The notes under the pieces: generated by a model
The model's database searches: none
Told to the model about the DNA's origin: nothing
What the model saw: only the letters and a program-made list of their open reading frames with translations
Part shown: positions 53,601 through 63,088 of the stretch, in pieces
How positions within the stretch are numbered: position 1 is the stretch's first letter
How the letters are laid out: the number at the start of each line of letters is the position of its first letter
Made by a program: the position numbers and the translations under genes
Assembly: GCA_028290285.1 (NCBI GenBank)
Contig: JAQGKD010000029.1
Span: 1-64,000, forward strand
Origin: Hyphomicrobiales bacterium
GTDB taxonomy: Bacteria > Pseudomonadota > Alphaproteobacteria > Rhizobiales > Beijerinckiaceae
Length of the DNA stretch: 64,000 nt
Direction of reading: 5' to 3'

Positions 53601-56600
53601 ATGCGCATCGTCAATCTCGACCTCGATCGCTATGGCCCTTTCACCGACAAGCCTCTCGTCTTTCGGCCCGACGCGAAACTGCACATCGTCTTCGGCCGCA
53701 ACGAGGCGGGTAAGAGCTGCTCGCTCGCGGCTGTCACCGATCTGCTGTTCGGCATCGAGCGTTCGACGCGTTTCGACTTCCTGCACCCGGGCAAGGATAT
53801 GCGTGTCGGAGCGTGCATTCGTGACAGCAAGGGTGCCGAACTGTCGTTCCGCCGCCGCAAGAACAAGCCGGCACTGACGGACCTCTCAGACCGCCCCCTG
53901 CCCGACGATGCGCTCGCGCCCTTTCTTGGCGGACTGTCGCGCGACGTGTTCCGCCGCGCCTTTGGGCTCGATGCCGAGGCTTTGCGCAAGAGCAGCGACG
54001 AATTGAAACAGAGCGACGGTGAACTTGGCGCGGCGCTCTTTTCGGCAGCATCGGGGCTGCGCGGGTTCAGCGACGTGAAAGCGGCCCTCGAAGCAGATGC
54101 GCTGAAGCTTTTTGCCAAGTCGAAATCCAAGGATCGCCTGTTTTATCAGGCCAGCGACCGCTACGAAAAAGCCCGCAAGGATCTGCGCGACAGCGAGACG
54201 CGCGCGGGTGCTTTGAAGGCCTTGCGCGACGATCAGGCCATGCAACTGCGGCAGGTCGAGACGATCCGCGAAAGACGCGCTGTCATCGCAGCCGAACAGG
54301 CGCGCCTCGCTCGTCTCAGGCGCGCCGCGCCGGTTGTCCGGGCCATCGACGCGGATGCGGCGCGTGCCGACGCGCTGGGTGCCCTGCCTCAGGCGCATGA
54401 AGGCCTCGGGGACGCACTCGTCGCAGCGCTCGACACGGCGGCCAAAGCCGCTCGTGCGCAGGATGATGCTGAAAAGCGGGCAGAGAAGCTCGCCGCGGAA
54501 CTGGACGCCATCGGGATCGATCCGGCACTGCTGGAACGCGCCGACGATATCGAGGTGCTGCAAAGGCAATCGGGCGAATATCTCAAGGCGCTTCGCGATC
54601 TGCCGGGTGTCGAACGCGAAGAGGACGCCGTCATCAGAAGCCTCGACGCGCTTGCGGCGCGTCTTGGCCTTGCCGACATCGCTGCACTTCTGGCGCACCA
54701 GCCAGACGACGCGAGCCGCGCCCATGTCGCCGAATGTATCGCACGGAGCAAGCGCCTCCAGGTCACGCTCGCCACGCGCACCACCGAGCGTGATCGCGAA
54801 AACGAAACGCTGGCGATCAAGAAGCAGGAGCGAGACAGGCGGGGGCCGCTGCGCGATCCCCGGCCCTTCAGGGAACGTCTCGCTGCCCTCGCCCCCGTTC
54901 TGAAGCTGATGGAGAAAACCATAGCGCAAGAAGCCGACATCGCAGCGGAGGCGGCGCGTATTGCCGATGCGGCGGCACGGCTCGCACCCTCCGTTCGCGA
55001 CCTCGATGCGCTCGCGAAAACGCAGCTACCTTCACGCGGAACGATGGGCGCTTGCGCCACCCGTCTGGCCGAGGTCGATCAGAAGATCGCGCGGGACGAA
55101 CAGAACCTCCATGCGGGCCGCGCCGAGATTGCGCGCCTCGTCACCACGCTCGCCGACCTTGCTGCCGCTGGCGCGGTTCCCACGCCCGAGTTGATCGCAT
55201 CCACTCGCTCGGAGCGGGACGCGCATTGGAGCCTTTTGTCCGCGACCCTTTTCCAGAAGGCAGGCGCGCTCGACGCATCCGGGCTCGCGGCGACGGTCTC
55301 CGGCTTCGAGATCGCTAAAAGCGAGGCCGACCGTCTGGCGGACGCAGCTGCCAACGACGCCCAGCGCGTCGCCTCCCATGCTGAGGCGACGCGGCGGCTT
55401 GCCGAACAGGAAAAGCTCGCGAGCGGAATCGAAGCAAGGCTCGCCAGCCTGACGGAAGCCAAAGACATTGCTGTGGAGGACTGGCGCTTGCAATGGGTGC
55501 CTGCGAACGTCGCGCCGCTGTCCCCTACGGACATGACGGCATGGCTGGTGCAACTCGAAGCCCTGCTGGAGCGGCGCGAAAATCTTCAGCAGCATCGCTC
55601 CGAAGTCGCGTCGGCGAAGGGCAGCATCGATGCGGCGCAACCGGCCTTCGATGCTCTGGTGGCCGATCTCGGTCTGGCAACCATGCCGGGCCTGCCCGTG
55701 GGTGCGGTACAAGGGCGTATCGAAGCGGAGATCGCCCGCGCAGCCGAGATCTGGGACGCAGCGCGCGCCTCCGATGCGATCCTCGGCGACCTGGAAAGCC
55801 GGCTGCAAGCGGCCATCGCGGCTGCGGGCGAGGCGGAGCGCGCCATGACCGCCTGGCAGGAGACGTTCCGCGCCGCGCTGCCCCGCATAGGCCTGCCGGA
55901 AACCGCGACGGAGAACGAAGCCGAGGCGGTGCTGGCCGCGTGGAAGGACGTGCCTGCGACGGCCAGCCAGCACGAAACCCTGCGCCGCCGCATCGATGGA
56001 ATGAAGCGCGACGCCGGAGCCTTTGAACGCGACGTCGGCGCGCTTGCAGCCAGGGCCGCGCCGGATCTGGCGGGGGGAAACGCCGACGCCAATCTGCGCG
56101 CGATCGTGCAACGTCTCACCCTTGCACGCGAAGCACAGGCGCGGCGAAAAGAACTGGCGCGCCGGGTCGACGAAGCACACATTTTGGCACGCGACGCGGT
56201 TGACGCGGAAGCCGCGGCCAATCGCGACCTGACCCATCTTGCACAAAGGGCTGGCCTCGCCGCAGACGCCGAACTCGAGGATCTCGCGCGGAAACTCTCA
56301 ACCCGCGATGCGATCGAAGCAGACCTGCGCAAGCGCCGGGAAGAACTCGCCAACGCAGCCGACGGCCGCGACGAGATGAGCTTGCGGGAGGCTTTGTCGC
56401 TCTACGATCCGGACACGGCTGAAGGCGATCTCGCCCGCCTTAAGGAAGAGGATCGCGCGCTCGATCGTTCCGGCCAGGAGGCCTTCGCTGCCGCGCGCGA
56501 GGCCGCGCAGCGGCTGGAAGCTCGCGAAGGCTCGGTCGGCGCCGAAGTCGCGATCCAGCAGCGCCGGAACGCCGAGGCTGAAATGAGCGAGGCCGCGCGC

Positions 56601-57071
56601 GACTGGGTCGTGCTGAGCCTCGCGGCCGGCATGATCGGCACGGCCATCACGCGCCAGCGCCTCGGAGCGCAGGAGCCGATGATGGCGCGCGCCGGCCAGC
56701 TCTTCGCGCTGCTGACCGGAGGCGCATTCACCGCGCTCGGGCAATCCTACGACGAGGTTCCCGTGCTCACCGCCTGCCGGTCGAACGGCCGGGATGTCGA
56801 GGTCACCAATATGAGCGAGGGAACGCGCGACCAGCTCTATCTCGCCCTGCGGCTCGCCTATGTCGAGGATTACGCCAGCCGGGCCGAGCCGCCGCCCTTC
56901 ATTGGGGATGACCTCTTCTCATCCTTCGACGACGCGCGCACCGCCAACGGCCTGCGCGCTCTGGCTGCGATTGGGGACAGCATTCAGCCAATTCTCTTCA
57001 CACACCACGCCTTCGTGGTGGATATCGCACGCCAGGAGCTTGGAAGTTCCGTCGACGTAGTCCTAATTTGA
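53601..57071 (+). CDS. YhaN-type AAA/SMC-like ATPase (SbcC-like)
   Basis: 1156 residues. The N-terminal Walker A is GRNEAGKSCSLA. A long coiled-coil middle (about 200-950, rich in Ala, Glu, Arg) follows. The C-terminal half has the signature region NMSEGTRDQLYLALRLAYVE and Walker B FIGDDLFSSFDD, as in Rad50/SbcC-type proteins. It probably forms a DNA-end-processing complex with the nuclease at 52365. No zinc hook (CxxC) was noticed in the coiled coil. Confidence 0.9.
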   Translation: MRIVNLDLDRYGPFTDKPLVFRPDAKLHIVFGRNEAGKSCSLAAVTDLLFGIERSTRFDFLHPGKDMRVGACIRDSKGAELSFRRRKNKPALTDLSDRPLPDDALAPFLGGLSRDVFRRAFGLDAEALRKSSDELKQSDGELGAALFSAASGLRGFSDVKAALEADALKLFAKSKSKDRLFYQASDRYEKARKDLRDSETRAGALKALRDDQAMQLRQVETIRERRAVIAAEQARLARLRRAAPVVRAIDADAARADALGALPQAHEGLGDALVAALDTAAKAARAQDDAEKRAEKLAAELDAIGIDPALLERADDIEVLQRQSGEYLKALRDLPGVEREEDAVIRSLDALAARLGLADIAALLAHQPDDASRAHVAECIARSKRLQVTLATRTTERDRENETLAIKKQERDRRGPLRDPRPFRERLAALAPVLKLMEKTIAQEADIAAEAARIADAAARLAPSVRDLDALAKTQLPSRGTMGACATRLAEVDQKIARDEQNLHAGRAEIARLVTTLADLAAAGAVPTPELIASTRSERDAHWSLLSATLFQKAGALDASGLAATVSGFEIAKSEADRLADAAANDAQRVASHAEATRRLAEQEKLASGIEARLASLTEAKDIAVEDWRLQWVPANVAPLSPTDMTAWLVQLEALLERRENLQQHRSEVASAKGSIDAAQPAFDALVADLGLATMPGLPVGAVQGRIEAEIARAAEIWDAARASDAILGDLESRLQAAIAAAGEAERAMTAWQETFRAALPRIGLPETATENEAEAVLAAWKDVPATASQHETLRRRIDGMKRDAGAFERDVGALAARAAPDLAGGNADANLRAIVQRLTLAREAQARRKELARRVDEAHILARDAVDAEAAANRDLTHLAQRAGLAADAELEDLARKLSTRDAIEADLRKRREELANAADGRDEMSLREALSLYDPDTAEGDLARLKEEDRALDRSGQEAFAAAREAAQRLEAREGSVGAEVAIQQRRNAEAEMSEAARDWVVLSLAAGMIGTAITRQRLGAQEPMMARAGQLFALLTGGAFTALGQSYDEVPVLTACRSNGRDVEVTNMSEGTRDQLYLALRLAYVEDYASRAEPPPFIGDDLFSSFDDARTANGLRALAAIGDSIQPILFTHHAFVVDIARQELGSSVDVVLI

Positions 57072-57167
57072 TGAAACGTCTGCCAAAAACACTCTTGGTC
57101 TTGAACTGATCGTCGATGGACCCACCCACCGCGATCGGGCGTTAGCTATGTGACAGGGGGCACGTCA

Positions 57168-58343
57168 ATGTGGGCTTATGTTAGCGAGCTTCTGAATGCG
57201 GACAGCCTGTCGCCACATGGAATTTGCCTGCTGTGGCGGCCAGACCTGATCTGGACCCATGCGACATCGGACATGTTGATCGGTTTCTCCTATTTCTCCA
57301 TCCCGGTCGCGTTGGGCTATCTCGTGTCCAAGCGTCCGGATGTCAGTTTCAATTGGGTCATCTGGTGTTTTGCCGCCTTCATCCTAGCCTGCGGCACGAC
57401 GCATTTCCTGTCCATATGGACATTGTGGGTCCCTGACTACGGCCTTGAGGCCCTCGTCAAAGCCATCACCGCCGCTCTATCCGTCGCAACCGCCGTCTTG
57501 ATGTGGCCCCTTCTCGGCAAGGCGCTCGCATGGCCCTCGCCGGCGCAACTCGCGGCTGCGAACAGGGACCTGACTGCCCTCATCAAGGAACGGGATGAGG
57601 CGCTCGTCGCGCTGCGCCGGGAATCGATAGACCGCCAGAAGGCAGAGGAAATGCTGCGGCAAGCGCAGAAGATGGAAGCCATCGGGCAGTTGACCGGCGG
57701 CATCGCCCACGATTTCAACAATCTTCTGACGGTTGTGAGCATGAACCTGGACCGCCTGGAAGGCGCGCTGCGCACCCATGCGGACGCCGGGGTCACGCGG
57801 TCGGTCGCACATGCCCGGTCCGCCGCCGAAAAGGCAGCTGGCATCACCGCGCGCATGCTGTCCTTCGCTCGCATGGGGCAGGTCGATCCCAAGGCTCTCG
57901 ATGCCCGTGACGTTCTGAAAGATATGGAGCCACTCTTCCGCAATGCGGTCCAGAAGCCGCACGAACTGGTTTTCGATTTTGACATGAACCCATGTCCGGT
58001 CCACGTTGATCGGCAGCAATTCGAGAACGCCATCCTCAATCTCGCGATCAACGCGAGGGATGCGATTCCGAAGACGGGAATTGTCAAGATCACGGTCGTT
58101 GCGGAGCAGAAGATGATCGCAATCGGCGTTACGGACGATGGCGAAGGCATGCCCGAAAGCGTGCGCCAGCGAGTCTTCGAGCCATTTTTCACGACAAAGG
58201 ACGTTGGCAAGGGCTCGGGTCTTGGCCTCAGTCAGGTCTACGGCTTCGTCCAGCAGTCCGGCGGCCTCGTGGATATTGTCAGTGCGCCCGGTCAGGGCAC
58301 GGCAATCACCATCCGGCTTCCCAGGGCCGGGGCGGAAAAATGA
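57168..58343 (+). CDS. Sensor histidine kinase with ethylene-receptor-like membrane domain
   Basis: 391 residues. The first 120 or so form three membrane helices matching the ethylene-binding domain of plant ETR1 with a constant offset of ten residues. The matches are Asp35, Tyr42, Ile45, Pro46, Ile72, Cys75 and His79, equivalent to ETR1 Asp25, Tyr32, Ile35, Pro36, Ile62, Cys65 and His69. In ETR1 the Cys and His hold Cu(I). A short coiled coil (about 127-168) leads to the kinase: H-box GGIAHDFNNLL (His181), N-box NLAINARD, G1 DDGEGMP and G2 GKGSGLGLSQVYG. There is no GAF domain. The ATG at 57168 follows GGGGG; an in-frame GTG at 57150 is possible. It is coupled (ATGA) to the response regulator. 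Confidence 0.9.
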   Translation: MWAYVSELLNADSLSPHGICLLWRPDLIWTHATSDMLIGFSYFSIPVALGYLVSKRPDVSFNWVIWCFAAFILACGTTHFLSIWTLWVPDYGLEALVKAITAALSVATAVLMWPLLGKALAWPSPAQLAAANRDLTALIKERDEALVALRRESIDRQKAEEMLRQAQKMEAIGQLTGGIAHDFNNLLTVVSMNLDRLEGALRTHADAGVTRSVAHARSAAEKAAGITARMLSFARMGQVDPKALDARDVLKDMEPLFRNAVQKPHELVFDFDMNPCPVHVDRQQFENAILNLAINARDAIPKTGIVKITVVAEQKMIAIGVTDDGEGMPESVRQRVFEPFFTTKDVGKGSGLGLSQVYGFVQQSGGLVDIVSAPGQGTAITIRLPRAGAEK

Positions 58344-58720
58344 TCGACGCCACCCGGCCCGCCGCCCGCGCGCTTGTTGTCGAGGACGAAGAACTCGTCC
58401 GCGAAATCCTGATTTGGGCCTTCGAGGACCTGGGGTTCGAGGTGACGGTCGCGTCCAGTGGCGACGAGGCAGCTGGCATGTTCCGGTCCACCGCCCAATT
58501 CGACGTCCTTTTCACGGACATCCGTATGCCAGGCGCGATCGACGGCTGGACCCTGGCCGAGAAGGCCAGGGAGGTTTCCCCCGCCCTGCCCGTCATCTAT
58601 GCCAGCGGCTTCAGTTCCGAGCCGCCCCGGCAGGTCCCGCAAAGCGTCTTCCTCCAGAAGCCGCTCCGAACCGATGCATTGCGTCAGGCGTTGATCGCAC
58701 TCGGGATGCCTATTTCCTGA
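58340..58720 (+). CDS. Single-domain response regulator
   Basis: 126 residues of receiver fold only. Conserved residues are Asp15/Asp16-type acidic pair in VVEDEE, the phosphorylated Asp60 in FTDIRMPG, and Lys107 in LQKPLR. It overlaps the histidine kinase stop (ATGA), so it is the direct partner. With no DNA-binding domain it must signal through protein contacts, or pass phosphate on to another protein. Confidence 0.92.
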   Translation: MIDATRPAARALVVEDEELVREILIWAFEDLGFEVTVASSGDEAAGMFRSTAQFDVLFTDIRMPGAIDGWTLAEKAREVSPALPVIYASGFSSEPPRQVPQSVFLQKPLRTDALRQALIALGMPIS

Positions 58721-58748
58721 TCGAGGAAGCCTCGCCGAGGAGCTTCGC

Positions 58749-59465
58749 ATGACCCTGCAACTCTATTACTGGCCTGGCCTGCCGGGGCGTGGCGAATTCG
58801 TGCGTCTCGCCCTGGAACAGGCTGGCGCGCCCTATGTGGATCTGGTCCGCGACACGCCCAAGGGCATGGCCGCGCTCATGGAAATCATGGAGGATGAGGG
58901 GGCGACGCCGCCCTTCGCTCCGCCCTTCCTGAAAGATGGAAAGCATATCATCGGCCAGACCGCCGCGATCCTTTTACATCTGGGAGACACGCTCAACCTC
59001 ACGCCGCGCGATCCTTTCAAGCGAATCTGGGTCCACCAGATGCAACTCACCATCGTGGATGCGGTCGCCGAGGTGCACAATGTGCATCATCCCATTGCAG
59101 TCAGCGCGTATTACGAAGACCAGAAGCCGGAAGCCCGCCGCGCCGCGAAAGCGTTTCGCGACGAGCGGATCCCAAAGTTCCTCGGCTGGTTCGAGCGAAT
59201 TCTGGGCAATGACGAGCGCGGCGGAAAATGGCTTGCGGGTCGCTCCGTCAGTTATGCCGACCTATCGCTGTTTCACCTCGTGGAGGGCCTGCGTTACGCG
59301 TTCCCGAAGGCGATGAAACGACACCAGCCAGAGCTGCCTCGTGTCATGGCCCTCGCGGACGCGGTGCGGGATTTGCCCAATATTGCCGCCTATCTGAAAA
59401 GCCCGCGCCGCCTTGCCTTCAACGAGGACGGTATCTTCCGCCATTATCCAGAGCTGGACGGATGA
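58749..59465 (+). CDS. Glutathione S-transferase family protein
   Basis: 238 residues. The N-terminal thioredoxin-like domain starts LQLYYWPGLPGRGEFVRLAL, where Tyr7-like and Arg residues bind glutathione. IIGQTAAILLHLGD is the cis-proline/SNAIL-like segment (here GQTAAI). The helical C-terminal domain follows. It resembles sigma/alpha-like GSTs. A GAGGAG ribosome site precedes the ATG, 28 bases after the response regulator, so it may be co-transcribed with the sensor pair. The substrate is unknown. Confidence 0.87.
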   Translation: MTLQLYYWPGLPGRGEFVRLALEQAGAPYVDLVRDTPKGMAALMEIMEDEGATPPFAPPFLKDGKHIIGQTAAILLHLGDTLNLTPRDPFKRIWVHQMQLTIVDAVAEVHNVHHPIAVSAYYEDQKPEARRAAKAFRDERIPKFLGWFERILGNDERGGKWLAGRSVSYADLSLFHLVEGLRYAFPKAMKRHQPELPRVMALADAVRDLPNIAAYLKSPRRLAFNEDGIFRHYPELDG

Positions 59466-59468
59466 CGG

Positions 59469-60566
59469 TCACGCCCGCAAGCCGAGACGCTGCATGCGCG
59501 GCAGCACCTCATCGCGCATGGCCGGGAAATCGGAGATGTAGTTGACGAGCCCGAGCGCCGCCCCGTCCAGTCCCGCGTCGCTCATGCGCTTAAAGCTTTC
59601 CGCGGCATCGTCGTAGCTGCCGATGACGGGATAGGTGCCGACGCCGCTGATGAGCCGCTCCTTCAGCCGTTTCATCGCATCGAAGGCCGTCTTGCGGCCC
59701 TTGGTGCGGATGACCGCCGCATGTTCCGCAGCCTCCCAATCGCCCATGTCGTAGACGATGTAATGATAGTAATCCTCTGCTTCCTTGCGCGTGGGACGGC
59801 AGATCAAGTGTCCGCTCGCATAGACCCCGACCTTGCGTGCCGCATCGCTGGTCGATTCGCGCACTGTGCGGACCTCGTCGGCCAGGGTGTCGAGTTCGAC
59901 GATCGTCATGAACAGGGCATCGGCGTGATTGGCTGCGAACGAGCGCCCTTCCGCTGAATTGCCGGCGCTGATCAGCAAGGGCTCGCCGTCACCCCATGGC
60001 TTTGGCTTCGACAGCACACCCTTCAAATCGAAGAAACGCCCGGCGAAATCGAAGGGCTCCGTCTCGCTCCAGACCCTCTTGCAGAGGGCGACCCATTCCT
60101 CCGTGTAGGCATAGCGCGCATCGTGATCGCGCAACTCGACGCCGAACATGTCGAATTCGCCCTTGTTCCAACCCGACACGATGTTGAGGCAGAAACGGCC
60201 GCGCCCGATATGATCGGCCGTGACGATCTGCTTGGCCGCAAATATCGGATTGATGAAAGCAACATGCAGCGTGCCGGAAACGGAGATGCCTTCGGTCGCC
60301 GCGAGCAGTCCGGCCGCCCAGGTCAGCGTCTCGAAGGATGAACCCTCGGTATCGGTCTCGCCTTTGTAGCCATGCCAGCGCCCGATGGGCAGCAGGAACT
60401 CGAGCCCAGCCTTGTCGGCCAGACGCGCCGCCGTGAGATTATTCTCGAAGGACGCGTCCCACCGCTCCGGTGCCTTGGTCATCGTCATGCCGCCGGAGCA
60501 GTTCATCGCGAACAGGCCGAGCTTGAATTTGTTCGGCCCGGCCATGCGGGTATTCGGTCTGATCAT
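59469..60566 (-). CDS. LLM class flavin-dependent monooxygenase (RutA/SsuD-like)
   Basis: 365 residues of the luciferase-like TIM barrel. Recognisable parts are FAMNCSGGMTMTK, SGTLHVAFINPIFAAKQIVTAD (helix preceding IGRGRFCLNIVSGWNKGEF) and LLISAGNSAEGRSFAA. The arrangement is like pyrimidine monooxygenase RutA and alkanesulfonate monooxygenase SsuD, which use reduced flavin from a separate reductase; none is nearby. The ATG at 60566 follows AGGACC. It is convergent with the GST gene and lies 50 bases after a binding-protein gene on the same strand. Confidence 0.87.
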   Translation of the reverse strand: MIRPNTRMAGPNKFKLGLFAMNCSGGMTMTKAPERWDASFENNLTAARLADKAGLEFLLPIGRWHGYKGETDTEGSSFETLTWAAGLLAATEGISVSGTLHVAFINPIFAAKQIVTADHIGRGRFCLNIVSGWNKGEFDMFGVELRDHDARYAYTEEWVALCKRVWSETEPFDFAGRFFDLKGVLSKPKPWGDGEPLLISAGNSAEGRSFAANHADALFMTIVELDTLADEVRTVRESTSDAARKVGVYASGHLICRPTRKEAEDYYHYIVYDMGDWEAAEHAAVIRTKGRKTAFDAMKRLKERLISGVGTYPVIGSYDDAAESFKRMSDAGLDGAALGLVNYISDFPAMRDEVLPRMQRLGLRA

Positions 60567-60618
60567 CGAAAGGTCCTGAAACTTTGCAGTTGAAATGCGC
60601 GGCAGCGAACCGGTGCCC

Positions 60619-61644
60619 CTATTTGAAGGGTCCCAGCGCCTTCACGGCGGCGTCCACGAAGGAGGAATCCACGATCTTTGAGAGATCGAGCTTGCTCTCG
60701 ACCAGCCCCTGAGACGTATAGAAATCGAGGTCGCGCTGCAGGCTTTCAACATTCACCTTGCCGTCCGGGTCCATGCCCGTGGGCGTAATCTTGCGCAGCA
60801 GGTCGGCATTCTTCACCGAGGTATATTCGGTCAGGATGGCGATCACCTCATCCGACGTCTCGCCCGCGAGATGGCCGTCCTTGAGGGCTTTCAGGTAGAA
60901 CCTGATGCCGCGCACATAGGCCTTCATGAAGCGCGTCGCGAGATCGGTCTTCTTGGCGAAATCCTCGGCGTATATGAGGGTCGCGATCTGATGGTTCGGA
61001 TAAATCTGATCGTCTCGCGTGATCTCCACCGCTTGCCCGCCCTGCACGGCCAGTGTCGCGATGGGCTCGATAGTTGCGCCCGCATCCACCGACTTGTTCT
61101 GCATGGCGATGAGATGATCGGGGAAGGAGAGGTTCAGAGTATCGACATCGGCGTAGGTCAGGCCGACTGACGTCAGCATCACGTTGAGCATCGCCGTATT
61201 GCTGACACCTGGCGCGTTCATCGCGACCTTCATGCCTTTCAGGTCCTTCAGCGTCTTGAAACGCCCGGAATCGACGAGGTCTTTGCGGACGATCAGCTTT
61301 GTCGCGCCATAACCCGGCGTCGATTGCGCCTTGTCCGCGACGATGCGCAGGCTGATCTTGCGCGCGACCGCATTGTACATCCCCGCAGACGGTGACCCGG
61401 CGCCGACATCGAGCTGCCCTGCCCCCATCGGCGCAACCATCGTTGCAGCCGACTGGAAGACGGTCATCTTGACCTCGAGTCCCTCGTCCTTGAAGAATCC
61501 CTTCTTGTCGGCAATGAAGATCGGTGCGTCGCTGATGGCGCCCAGCGTTCCCACGCGCACTTCCGTCAGCCCCTGCGCACAGGCGTGACCAGCGGCAAAT
61601 ATCAGTGCGATGCGGATGGCAGCGCGACGCCAGTGTGCGGACAT
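60619..61644 (-). CDS. ABC transporter substrate-binding protein (NMT1/SsuA-like)
   Basis: 341 residues. A signal peptide (AAIRIALIFAAGHACA) precedes an NMT1/SsuA-type type II binding fold: EVRVGTLGAISDAPIFIADKK, then LEVKMTVFQSAATMVAPMGAG. Such proteins bind sulfonates, nitrate or pyrimidine precursors. No permease or ATPase of the right type is in the window. The GGGAGG ribosome site is clear. With the LLM monooxygenase after it, uptake of a sulfonated or nitrogen-containing compound is plausible. Confidence 0.87.
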   Translation of the reverse strand: MSAHWRRAAIRIALIFAAGHACAQGLTEVRVGTLGAISDAPIFIADKKGFFKDEGLEVKMTVFQSAATMVAPMGAGQLDVGAGSPSAGMYNAVARKISLRIVADKAQSTPGYGATKLIVRKDLVDSGRFKTLKDLKGMKVAMNAPGVSNTAMLNVMLTSVGLTYADVDTLNLSFPDHLIAMQNKSVDAGATIEPIATLAVQGGQAVEITRDDQIYPNHQIATLIYAEDFAKKTDLATRFMKAYVRGIRFYLKALKDGHLAGETSDEVIAILTEYTSVKNADLLRKITPTGMDPDGKVNVESLQRDLDFYTSQGLVESKLDLSKIVDSSFVDAAVKALGPFK

Positions 61645-61748
61645 ACAATTACCTCCCGAATGCCGGCCCGCCTGCTGGCGTTGGCCGTGCGCGCTTGGCG
61701 CTTGCCGGAACTATGGCGGCGCGTGCCTCCGGGATCAAGCGCCAGGCG

Positions 61749-62246
61749 CTATTGCGGTGGGGGCGTAAGGCGCATCGTGAACATGTTCACCTTGTCGTTC
61801 GGCCCGAACGGACCCGGCACCTTGTTGGAGATGGCCGGTAGGTTCTTGAGGTAGAGGGCAATCGAGCGGACATCGCTGTCCGTCAGGTTGGCGAAATCCC
61901 GCCAGGGCATGATGGGAGCCAGTTCCCGGCCATCCGGCCGCTTGCCGGTCTTGAGGGCCGTGACAATCTGGTCGACCGACCAGTTGCCGAGTCCCGTCTC
62001 CTTGTCCGGAGTGAGATTTGGCCCGGCAAAAGCGCCGAGTCCCTGGATGACGAACGCGACATCCGAACCACCCAGAGTACGGCTGACATCCCGCTTGCCC
62101 ATGAAATTGCCCGGCGTATGGCAATCGTTGCAGCCGGCGAAGGACGCGAGATACTTGCCTCGCGCGACATTGGCGGTCTGCGCATGAGCAGCCCCGGTGC
62201 TCGCGGCGATGGCCGCCAGCAGAACGATTGCGGAATACTTCCCCAT
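61749..62246 (-). CDS. Periplasmic cytochrome c, single heme
   Basis: 165 residues. A signal peptide (SAIVLLAAIAASTGAAHA) is followed by one heme motif CNDCH in GCNDCHTPGNFMG. A distal methionine candidate lies in APIMPWRDFANLTD. This is the diheme-like alcohol dehydrogenase cytochrome subunit pattern reduced to one heme. I chose the ATG at 62246 after GGGAGGACTGACC; an in-frame ATG at 62267 is upstream of that site. It is about 100 bases upstream of the binding-protein gene. Confidence 0.87.
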   Translation of the reverse strand: MGKYSAIVLLAAIAASTGAAHAQTANVARGKYLASFAGCNDCHTPGNFMGKRDVSRTLGGSDVAFVIQGLGAFAGPNLTPDKETGLGNWSVDQIVTALKTGKRPDGRELAPIMPWRDFANLTDSDVRSIALYLKNLPAISNKVPGPFGPNDKVNMFTMRLTPPPQ

Positions 62247-62326
62247 GGTCAGTCCTCCCCTTGTCATCGGGGATGATGAAACCAGATTGCTTGCTGTACT
62301 TCAAGTATATGCAGAATCGGTCGAAG

Positions 62327-63088
62327 TCAGCTCTTCAATTTGTATCCCGTCTTGAACATCCAGGCGACGATGGCCATGCAGACACCCAGGAACACGAGCG
62401 TCATGGTCAAGCTGACGCCGACGGAGACGTCGGCCTTGTCGTAAAAACTCCAGCGAAAGCCGCTGACGAGATAGACGACGGGGTTGAACAGGGTCACCTT
62501 CTGCCAGAACGGCGGAAGCATGTGGATGGAATAGAAACTGCCGCCCAGAAACGTGAGGGGCGTGATGATGAGAAGCGGCACGATCTGCAGCTTCTCGAAG
62601 CCGTCGGCCCAAATGCCGATGATGAATCCGAGCAGGCTGAAGCTCACGGATGTGAGAACGAGGAACACCAGCATCCAGATCGGGTGCTCGATGCGCAAGG
62701 GCACGAAGAGCCCGGCAGTGGCAAGGATGATGAGGCCCAGCACGATCGACTTTGTCGCGGCGGCGCCGACATAGCTCACCACGATTTCGAAGAACGAGAT
62801 TGGCGCTGACAACAGCTCGTAGATCGTGCCTGTGAACTTCGGGAAGTAGATCCCGAACGAGGCATTGGCGATGCTCTGCGTCAGCAGCGACAGCATGACG
62901 AGGCCCGGCACGATGAAGGCCCCGTAGCTCACGCCGTCGATTTCCGTGATGCGTGAGCCGATGGCCGCGCCGAAGACCACAAAATAAAGAGAGGTGGAGA
63001 TGACGGGCGAGACGATGCTCTGCAACAGAGTGCGCCATGTGCGCGCCATCTCGAACATGTAGATCGCGCGGATCGCATACGGGTTCAT
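62327..63088 (-). CDS. ABC-2 type transporter permease (YadH-like)
   Basis: 253 residues with six membrane segments. It starts [20 protein letters not shown], followed by [20 protein letters not shown] and [17 protein letters not shown], as in the YadH/DrrB-type exporters. It would export drugs, lipids or polysaccharide. The ATG at 63088 follows GAAGGAT and overlaps the stop of the ATP-binding protein gene (ATGA). A longer open frame upstream is the shadow of that gene. Confidence 0.9.
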   Translation of the reverse strand: MNPYAIRAIYMFEMARTWRTLLQSIVSPVISTSLYFVVFGAAIGSRITEIDGVSYGAFIVPGLVMLSLLTQSIANASFGIYFPKFTGTIYELLSAPISFFEIVVSYVGAAATKSIVLGLIILATAGLFVPLRIEHPIWMLVFLVLTSVSFSLLGFIIGIWADGFEKLQIVPLLIITPLTFLGGSFYSIHMLPPFWQKVTLFNPVVYLVSGFRWSFYDKADVSVGVSLTMTLVFLGVCMAIVAWMFKTGYKLKS

